A stretch of 8,594 nucleotides of DNA from Flavobacteriaceae bacterium UBA2765 (GTDB taxonomy: Bacteria; Bacteroidota; Bacteroidia; Flavobacteriales; Flavobacteriaceae), in the NCBI GenBank assembly GCA_002352665.1, contig DEIV01000122.1, positions 1 through 8,594 on the forward strand, written 5' to 3'. Shown here one piece after another: positions 1-4,818 of the stretch (the stretch's first letter is position 1; each line of letters begins with the position of its first letter). Below the pieces are notes generated by a model. The model was not told where the DNA came from and made no database searches. It saw only the letters and a list, made by a program, of their open reading frames with translations. A program made the position numbers and the translations under genes.

Positions 1-78
1 AACAACCAATCTGTTAAACATATTCTTCTTTTAACAGATGAACAAAAATATTTATCAGAATTATTTGAATTTGGGTGA
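1..78 (+). CDS. Possible 3' end of an unidentified rightward gene (partial)
   Basis: Frame 1 is open from the window edge for 25 codons and ends at TGA (76-78). The peptide reads NNQSVKHILLLTDEQKYLSE and then LFEFG, which is an ordinary soluble-protein composition. The same frame then stays open for 26 more codons to TAG at 157-159, so the TGA could also be a nonsense mutation in a longer frame. A minus-strand frame is open from 107 to the edge as well, so openness alone proves little. I do not recognise the protein. If real, the gene would converge with guaB, which ends at 161. Confidence 0.25.
   Translation, partial: NNQSVKHILLLTDEQKYLSELFEFG
9..39. repeat. 10-bp perfect inverted repeat
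   Basis: ATCTGTTAAA (9-18) is followed by 11 bases and then its exact reverse complement TTTAACAGAT (30-39). The stem is AT-rich and has no following T-tract in either orientation, so it is not a standard intrinsic terminator. It falls inside the frame-1 open stretch. It could be a transcript-end stem for guaB, an operator-like site, or chance in AT-rich DNA. Confidence 0.35.
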
Positions 79-160
79 CCCAGTGTCGAAGTCAGGAAAA
101 AGCATTCTCAATTAAGATTTTACATCAATTTTATAAAAAACAGTAATATAAAAGTTTAGC

Positions 161-1636
161 TTATCTTCTAGAATAATTTGGTGATTCTTTAGTAATCATA
201 ACGTCATGCGGATGACTTTCATTAATTCCTGAAGCTGTAATTTTCACAAATTTACCTGTAGTTTTTAAGGTTTCAATATCTTTAGCACCACAATAGCCCA
301 TTCCTGCTCTTAAACCTCCAATAAATTGATGAATACTCTCAAATAAGTCACCTTTATAAGGTACACGTCCTACAATACCTTCCGGAACTAACTTTTTAAT
401 ATCATCTTCAACATCTTGAAAATATCGATCTTTACTACCTTGTTTCATAGCTTCTACAGAGCCCATACCCCGATATGATTTAAACTTACGCCCTTCATAT
501 ATTATAGTTTCACCAGGAGATTCCTTAGTACCTGCCAATAATGAACCTAGCATAACAGTATCTGCACCTGCTGCTATGGCTTTAGGGATATCGCCTGTAT
601 AACGAATACCTCCATCTGCAATAACTGGTATACCACTGCCTTTTAGAGCCTGTGCAACTTCTAAAATGGCAGAAAATTGTGGAAAACCTACACCTGCAAT
701 TACTCTGGTTGTACAAATTGACCCGGGTCCAATACCCACTTTAACCGCATCTGCCCCAGCTTCTACCAAATATTTTGCAGCTTCGGCCGTAGCAATGTTA
801 CCTACCACAACGTCAATGCTTTTAAATTTACTTTTAATTTCTTTTAATACATTTACAACACCTTTTGTATGTCCGTGTGCAGTATCAATAATAATTGCAT
901 CAATACCGGCATTTATCAATGCTTCTGCTCTAGGTATGGCATCTGAAGTAACACCAATTGCCGCAGCAACACGCAATCTACCATAGGTATCTTTATTTGC
1001 TATAGGTTTTTGAGTAAGTTTAGCAATATCTCTAAAAGTAATTAACCCAACAAGCTTATAATTATCATCAACAACAGGCAATTTTTCAATTTTATTTTCT
1101 TGTAAAATTACTTCTGCTTGTGAAAGGGAAGTACCGGCACTTACGGTAACTAAATTTTTTCTGGTCATTACCTCAGCTATATCACGATCAAAATTCTTTT
1201 CAAAACGTAAATCCCTATTGGTTACTATCCCTAATAGCCTATTGTTATCATCTACAATAGGTATTCCTCCAATACCATATTCTCGCATACAATCTTGAGC
1301 ATCTCCAACATTAGCTGTTATAGGTAAAGTTACTGGATCAATAATCATACCTGATTCAGCACGTTTCACCTTTCGAACTTCTTTTGCTTGTTGTTCAATA
1401 GACATATTTTTATGAAGCACACCAATACCACCTTCTTGTGCCATTGCAATTGCCATTGCAGATTCCGTAACTGTATCCATAGCCGCAGATATGATGGGTA
1501 CATTAATATTAATATTTCTAGTAAATTTTGTTTGGATATTAACTTCTCTAGGAAGTACATCAGAGAAGGCCGGTACTAAGAGTACATCGTCATAAGTTAA
1601 TCCTTCTCCAACAAATTTAGAATTGTATGCTTTCAT
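161..1636 (-). CDS. guaB: Inosine-5'-monophosphate dehydrogenase
   Basis: This enzyme oxidises IMP to XMP with NAD+, the committed step of guanine nucleotide synthesis, in the cytoplasm. At 491 residues it has normal bacterial length. The N-terminal barrel part carries GLTYDDVLLVP (12-22). A tandem CBS (Bateman) pair spans about 96-212, with VMTR at 156-159 between the repeats. The barrel resumes with DTAHGH (261-266). The catalytic loop GIGPGSICTTR places the nucleophile at Cys308. DGGIRYTGD (341-349) and GSLLAGT bind the IMP phosphate, and the mobile flap has the Arg404-Tyr405 dyad. The C-terminal SHPHD (484-488) is typical of the family. All key residues are present, so it should be active. 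The ATG start at 1636-1634 begins at the family's usual N-terminus and has no Shine-Dalgarno. It lies 89 bp behind the membrane-protein gene and may be partly read through from that operon. Confidence 0.98.
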   Translation of the reverse strand: MKAYNSKFVGEGLTYDDVLLVPAFSDVLPREVNIQTKFTRNININVPIISAAMDTVTESAMAIAMAQEGGIGVLHKNMSIEQQAKEVRKVKRAESGMIIDPVTLPITANVGDAQDCMREYGIGGIPIVDDNNRLLGIVTNRDLRFEKNFDRDIAEVMTRKNLVTVSAGTSLSQAEVILQENKIEKLPVVDDNYKLVGLITFRDIAKLTQKPIANKDTYGRLRVAAAIGVTSDAIPRAEALINAGIDAIIIDTAHGHTKGVVNVLKEIKSKFKSIDVVVGNIATAEAAKYLVEAGADAVKVGIGPGSICTTRVIAGVGFPQFSAILEVAQALKGSGIPVIADGGIRYTGDIPKAIAAGADTVMLGSLLAGTKESPGETIIYEGRKFKSYRGMGSVEAMKQGSKDRYFQDVEDDIKKLVPEGIVGRVPYKGDLFESIHQFIGGLRAGMGYCGAKDIETLKTTGKFVKITASGINESHPHDVMITKESPNYSRR

Positions 1637-1652
1637 GAGGCAATTAGTTTGG

Positions 1653-1674
1653 AAAATAACTTTTATGTTATTTT
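1653..1674 (-). promoter_or_regulatory. Perfect 8-bp hairpin in the guaB leader
   Basis: AAAATAAC (1653-1660) and GTTATTTT (1667-1674) pair perfectly around a 6-base loop. The element starts 17 bases upstream of the guaB ATG. It contains only one G:C pair per arm and would be a weak RNA stem, so an operator for a dimeric regulator or coincidence is as likely as a leader hairpin. There is no run of Ts to make it a terminator. A shorter CGAT/ATCG stem lies further upstream at 1697-1709. Confidence 0.3.
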
Positions 1675-1725
1675 AAATTAATTGCACGCGAATTTACGAT
1701 TTTTAATCGATTTGTTTAAATTAAA

Positions 1726-2223
1726 TCAAGAATAATTATGTTTTCGAATTAATTGCCAAAGAATTATAAGTATAGCAATTGAAAAAGATAGGGTCATTAC
1801 AGCACCGGAAATCATCACCACATATTTTACCCATAAAATTTCTTTCCACAAAAAATAAAGCCCTCCAAAAGTGAACAAGACTGAAAAAAAAGGTTCTATC
1901 ATCAAAAACAACTTTAAACTTCTTGGTAAATGCGTAATTGATAAAATCAATCCTACTAAAAAGAAAATTATTGACATAGATAAAATGTGACTATGTACGA
2001 TAGAAAGCATTTCTTTTGGAGATTTTTTAAATTTCATTACAATAGCATCCTCATCATTTTCATTGCCTAAATAATTCTCTACTATACCATTAACCTTTAT
2101 TGAAGTAGTTTCGTTAACAAATGACAAACCAGTATAAAAACCCACACTTAAAACAATTAAAAAAACACCTATTAATAATTTTAATTCTTTTGATAAGCTA
2201 TATATGAGACCGTTGAGTTGCAT
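1726..2223 (-). CDS. Four-helix inner-membrane protein of unknown function, last gene of the porin/FMN operon
   Basis: I do not recognise a named family. The 165-residue protein has four predicted membrane helices, at about 14-36, 76-97, 103-125 and 133-158. Basic residues (K12, K15, R101, K104, R160, K161) place both ends and the 2-3 loop in the cytoplasm. A 39-residue periplasmic loop (37-75) carries an acidic patch (NENDED, 54-59). His77 and His79 lie at the periplasmic end of helix 2 and His98 at its cytoplasmic end, Glu110 lies in helix 3, and aromatic residues cluster around 123-131. Its ATG shares one base with the stop of the FMN-binding gene (TAATG), so the two are probably translationally coupled. 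By context it may be the membrane partner of the flavoprotein. Haem or quinone binding through the histidines is possible but not shown. Confidence 0.8.
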   Translation of the reverse strand: MQLNGLIYSLSKELKLLIGVFLIVLSVGFYTGLSFVNETTSIKVNGIVENYLGNENDEDAIVMKFKKSPKEMLSIVHSHILSMSIIFFLVGLILSITHLPRSLKLFLMIEPFFSVLFTFGGLYFLWKEILWVKYVVMISGAVMTLSFSIAILIILWQLIRKHNYS

Positions 2224-2225
2224 TA
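2221..2225 (-). promoter_or_regulatory. TAATG stop-start overlap (translational coupling)
   Basis: On the minus strand the stop codon TAA of the FMN-binding gene shares its last A with the ATG of the membrane-protein gene. Such one-base overlaps usually mean reinitiation and matched production of two cooperating proteins. No Shine-Dalgarno is visible for the downstream gene, which strengthens the case for coupling. Confidence 0.6.
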
Positions 2226-2762
2226 AATTGTATTATTATTCTGGAGGATTTCTATAGTTTTAAGTAAATTGTTTACAGCAATTGTCATAGATCTAGCAGA
2301 AATAGTAGCCCCTGAAATGGCAATAATATCCTTTCCATATTTCAATTGATCAATAGCTGATTTCCCTACAAATTGCTTTAACCAACGGTTACTGCTAATT
2401 TCACCGCCATATTCTTCTCTATAGATTAAAACTTTTGATTTTTTGATAATTAGTTCTTTATCAAACAAAACTAAATAGTCAAACTGTGCTACTTTACTAG
2501 GGGCTTTATCTACAAAAGCATATCCAAATATGGAGTCATTTTGTTTGATTTTATAAAAATTACTACCTGTTATTTTTGTAATAAGCTTTTCATTTACATT
2601 TTCAGAAACTTTTATAGCTTCTAAAGTATACAATTCAATTTCAAAAGCCGATTTGATTTCCTTATCAACTTTTTTTTGAATATTTTTAGGCAATTGAAAT
2701 GATTGTAAAGTAAAAAATATTAGGCCTAAAATTAATACAATACTATTCTTTATAGCCCTCAT
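2223..2762 (-). CDS. Exported FMN-binding-domain protein (RnfG/NqrC-like fold)
   Basis: The 179-residue protein has a hydrophobic N-terminus (8-19) that acts as a signal peptide or anchor. It has no lipobox cysteine. An FMN-binding domain follows at about 75-170. The diagnostic segment is AISGATISARS (148-158), with SGAT at 150-153 and Ser155 two residues beyond, the position of the Ser/Thr esterified to FMN by ApbE in NqrC/RnfG-type proteins. The Asp usually found two residues before the SGAT serine is Ile147 here, although Asp145 is close. Whether the flavin is covalent is therefore open. No apbE gene lies in the window. The gene sits 11 bp after the porin and overlaps the membrane-protein gene by one base. 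A role in periplasmic electron transfer is likely from the family; the donor and acceptor are unknown. Confidence 0.85.
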   Translation of the reverse strand: MRAIKNSIVLILGLIFFTLQSFQLPKNIQKKVDKEIKSAFEIELYTLEAIKVSENVNEKLITKITGSNFYKIKQNDSIFGYAFVDKAPSKVAQFDYLVLFDKELIIKKSKVLIYREEYGGEISSNRWLKQFVGKSAIDQLKYGKDIIAISGATISARSMTIAVNNLLKTIEILQNNNTI

Positions 2763-2773
2763 TTATAATATTA

Positions 2774-3943
2774 TTAAAACCATACCCCTATTCCTAAATT
2801 TAACTGATTATTTAAATCATTGTCAGCTAAGGCATTATCCTTAAACTGATAATCTCCTTTTACAACCACTCCGGGAGCAATATGATAACTTAAACCGGTA
2901 GTAATATCCATTCTGTTATAGGCATCATTTCTACCTAAGCTACCTGCAGTTGAGGCATGAGTGTCATATTGTTCAACTCTTGTAAATGCAATCAATTTCT
3001 GTTTTTTGCTTAATGGCAATAAATTATATGCTCCTTCTATATACCATCCTTGTAATGAGCTTCCTAACTCTTTTCCCGTAAGGTTGTTATACAAATCTGT
3101 ATCTGACAGTGAAGTATAAATAAACTGCCCTCTTGCTGCAAAACGCTGATAGGTATAACGAGCATCAAAACCAATCATGGCTATACCTATTTGGGTACCT
3201 TCTATATTATTTATTTCATTTTCCGATTGAGTTTGACCAAAATAACCAGATAAACCTAAACGAAGACCAAGAATGCCATAATAATCTAACTTTACTGCAA
3301 AAGTAGGACTGCTTATTGTTGATTGAATTCCTTTTTGTCGACCACTTCTTAAGCCATTTGATCCTTTTAACAATCCTTGTATTTCTCCATTTTCATCTAA
3401 AACACTAGATTTAAATCCATTAAATATGTAGGCTTGGTATCCTAAATCTATACTACTAAAACGACCATTTATTCCAATTCCTATTTCACGCCAAGTAGTT
3501 GGTACAATCACATTATCCACAATAGGTCTTTCAGTGCCATTAAATGTAGTGGGTTCATGAAATTCATTAATAATACCCATAGGTACTAACATCAATCCAC
3601 CTCTAATGTTAAAGTTTTCAGCAACATTATAATTTACAAAAGCCTGTTCAACAAAAACCTCCTTAACATGTTCAAATTCAACTTCCGTTATAAACTGAAC
3701 TTGTTCATTAAACTTATAACCAAAAAGCAATACTAATCTTTGCACATCTAACTCTCCGTTCTCATTTTCGGGTTGATTATAGGTAATTTCACCATATCCA
3801 CCAATAGTAACACCACTATTGACGTTAGTTGACATTAAGCGTTGAGCTCCATTTATTTGTTGATTTATCGAATCTTGAGTAGTTTGTGCATTCGTAATAG
3901 ATACAACTAAGAAAAAGCTACCATATAAAAAAAATTGCCTCAC
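2774..3943 (-). CDS. Outer-membrane beta-barrel porin (porin O/P-like)
   Basis: The 389-residue protein starts with a short signal peptide (hydrophobic 4-16) and probable cleavage after Ala19 (TNA-Q). A short linker leads into alternating amphipathic beta strands from about residue 44, beginning VTIGGYGEITYN, to the C-terminal strand LNLGIGVWF. The terminal aromatic residue is typical of Bam-inserted barrels. Conserved-looking stretches include VEFEHVKEVFVEQAFVNY (88-105) and PMGIINEFHEPTTFNG (121-136), which resemble Bacteroidota porins of the phosphate-selective O/P type. True phosphate selectivity cannot be read from the sequence. The start is GTG at 3943-3941, because a TAA lies in frame four codons upstream and the next ATG (codon 37) would remove the signal peptide. 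It is the first gene of the FMN operon, with its own promoter at 3985-4014. Confidence 0.88.
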   Translation of the reverse strand: MRQFFLYGSFFLVVSITNAQTTQDSINQQINGAQRLMSTNVNSGVTIGGYGEITYNQPENENGELDVQRLVLLFGYKFNEQVQFITEVEFEHVKEVFVEQAFVNYNVAENFNIRGGLMLVPMGIINEFHEPTTFNGTERPIVDNVIVPTTWREIGIGINGRFSSIDLGYQAYIFNGFKSSVLDENGEIQGLLKGSNGLRSGRQKGIQSTISSPTFAVKLDYYGILGLRLGLSGYFGQTQSENEINNIEGTQIGIAMIGFDARYTYQRFAARGQFIYTSLSDTDLYNNLTGKELGSSLQGWYIEGAYNLLPLSKKQKLIAFTRVEQYDTHASTAGSLGRNDAYNRMDITTGLSYHIAPGVVVKGDYQFKDNALADNDLNNQLNLGIGVWF

Positions 3944-3984
3944 TGTTTTTATTTAGACTGATTATAAATAAAGAATAATTGAGG

Positions 3985-4014
3985 CAAATATAAAAACTAA
4001 AATAAAATACACAA
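3985..4014 (-). promoter_or_regulatory. Bacteroidota-type promoter of the porin/FMN operon
   Basis: On the minus strand TTG (4014-4012) is followed by 19 bases and then TATATTTG (3992-3985). This matches the Bacteroidota primary sigma factor consensus TTG-N19-TAnnTTTG. Transcription would begin near 3978, giving a leader of roughly 35 nt before the GTG start. It lies between the ung stop and the porin start, so the operon need not depend on ung transcription. Confidence 0.65.
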
Positions 4015-4054
4015 GGTTTATTTAGAATAATTTTAAATAAGAAAAAAGGTGAAA

Positions 4055-4720
4055 TTACCAATTGATAATAGCTAAACCTTTTTTTTGTAGGAAATTATTG
4101 GTTTCACTAAAATGTTTATTTCCAAACCAAAAACCACGATTAGCACTTAAAGGAGAAGGGTGACCACTAGTTAAAACGTAATGTTTTGTTTTATTAATTT
4201 TAGCTCCCTTTTTTTTTGCATAACCACCCCATAATAAAAAAACAATATTTTCTTTCTGATTTGAGATTTGAGAAATGACGGCGTCAGTAAATTTTTCCCA
4301 TCCCTTATTTTGATGTGAACCCGCTTGATGTGCTCTAACAGTTAATGTTGCATTCAGTAATAATACCCCTTGTTTAGCCAAATGTTCTAGGTTACCATTT
4401 GTAGGAATTGATTTGCCTATATCCGTTTCAATTTCTTTAAATATGTTTTGTAATGAAGGTGGTAAAGCAATATTGTCATTCACTGAAAAACATAAACCAT
4501 TGGCTTGACCAATACCGTGATAAGGATCTTGGCCTATGATCACAACTTTTAAATCATCTAATGAGCAAAAATCAAAAGCAGCAAAAATCTCTTCCCCTTT
4601 AGGGTAACAAGTTTGCTGTAAGTACTCTGACTTTACAAATGATACTAAACTCTTAAAATATTCTTTATCAAATTCTTGAGCTAAAATGGATTTCCAGCTT
4701 GGGGCAATATTAACGTTCAT
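4055..4720 (-). CDS. ung: Uracil-DNA glycosylase, family 1
   Basis: This enzyme removes uracil from DNA to start base-excision repair. At 221 residues it has normal length. The water-activating loop GQDPYHG is at 63-69, with catalytic Asp65. CFSV (77-80) lies in the uracil pocket, LLNATLTVR (121-129) places the uracil-reading Asn at 123, and the minor-groove loop HPSPLS starts at the catalytic His187. PPSLQNIF (87-94) is the Pro-rich loop that compresses the backbone. All signature residues are intact. The ATG at 4720-4718 gives the usual short N-terminus. A run of nine Ts at 4209-4217 encodes the KKK before GAKIN and could be prone to slippage. The gene diverges from mutS2 across 98 bp. Confidence 0.97.
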   Translation of the reverse strand: MNVNIAPSWKSILAQEFDKEYFKSLVSFVKSEYLQQTCYPKGEEIFAAFDFCSLDDLKVVIIGQDPYHGIGQANGLCFSVNDNIALPPSLQNIFKEIETDIGKSIPTNGNLEHLAKQGVLLLNATLTVRAHQAGSHQNKGWEKFTDAVISQISNQKENIVFLLWGGYAKKKGAKINKTKHYVLTSGHPSPLSANRGFWFGNKHFSETNNFLQKKGLAIINW

Positions 4721-4737
4721 TCATAAATAATTTTAAT

Positions 4738-4766
4738 AATTTACTTAGATATACTAACAATGTCAA
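4738..4766 (-). promoter_or_regulatory. Candidate ung promoter
   Basis: On the minus strand TTGACA (4766-4761) is followed by 17 bases and then TAAATT (4743-4738). This resembles a general sigma-70 promoter, and the TTTG of GTTTGACA also suits the Bacteroidota -33 element. The -7 match is weak and lacks TTTG. Initiation near 4731 would leave a leader of only about 11 nt. Confidence 0.35.
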
Positions 4767-4791
4767 ACAAAAAAAAGAATATAATTTTAAC

Positions 4792-4799
4792 TACTTTTG
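4792..4799 (+). promoter_or_regulatory. Candidate -7 element for mutS2
   Basis: TACTTTTG matches the TAnnTTTG consensus exactly and ends 19 bases before the TTG start of mutS2. No TTG or TTTG is found about 19-21 bases upstream, where the sequence is a run of As, so the promoter is incomplete and the call tentative. Confidence 0.3.
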
Positions 4800-4818
4800 T
4801 CATTTCAAATATACAATT

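Noticed and set aside
79..156. Second half of the frame-1 stretch as an independent small gene
   Set aside because: It has no start codon of the ATG type and no ribosome site, and 26 open codons are expected by chance reasonably often.
666..986. Plus-strand open frame of 106 codons inside guaB
   Set aside because: It lies wholly antisense to the strongly supported guaB and its translation has no recognisable domain.
1366..1579. Short open frames on both strands within the guaB 5' half
   Set aside because: They are other-frame readings of the guaB N-terminal barrel region, with Cys/Phe/Lys-rich nonsense composition.
1697..1709. CGAT-TTTTA-ATCG mini-hairpin as terminator of the porin/FMN operon
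   Set aside because: The stem has only four base pairs and no T-tract follows on the minus strand, so it is too weak to call.
1637..1725. Guanine or PRPP riboswitch upstream of guaB
   Set aside because: The leader is only 89 bases and almost lacks G and C; no conserved riboswitch core is visible.
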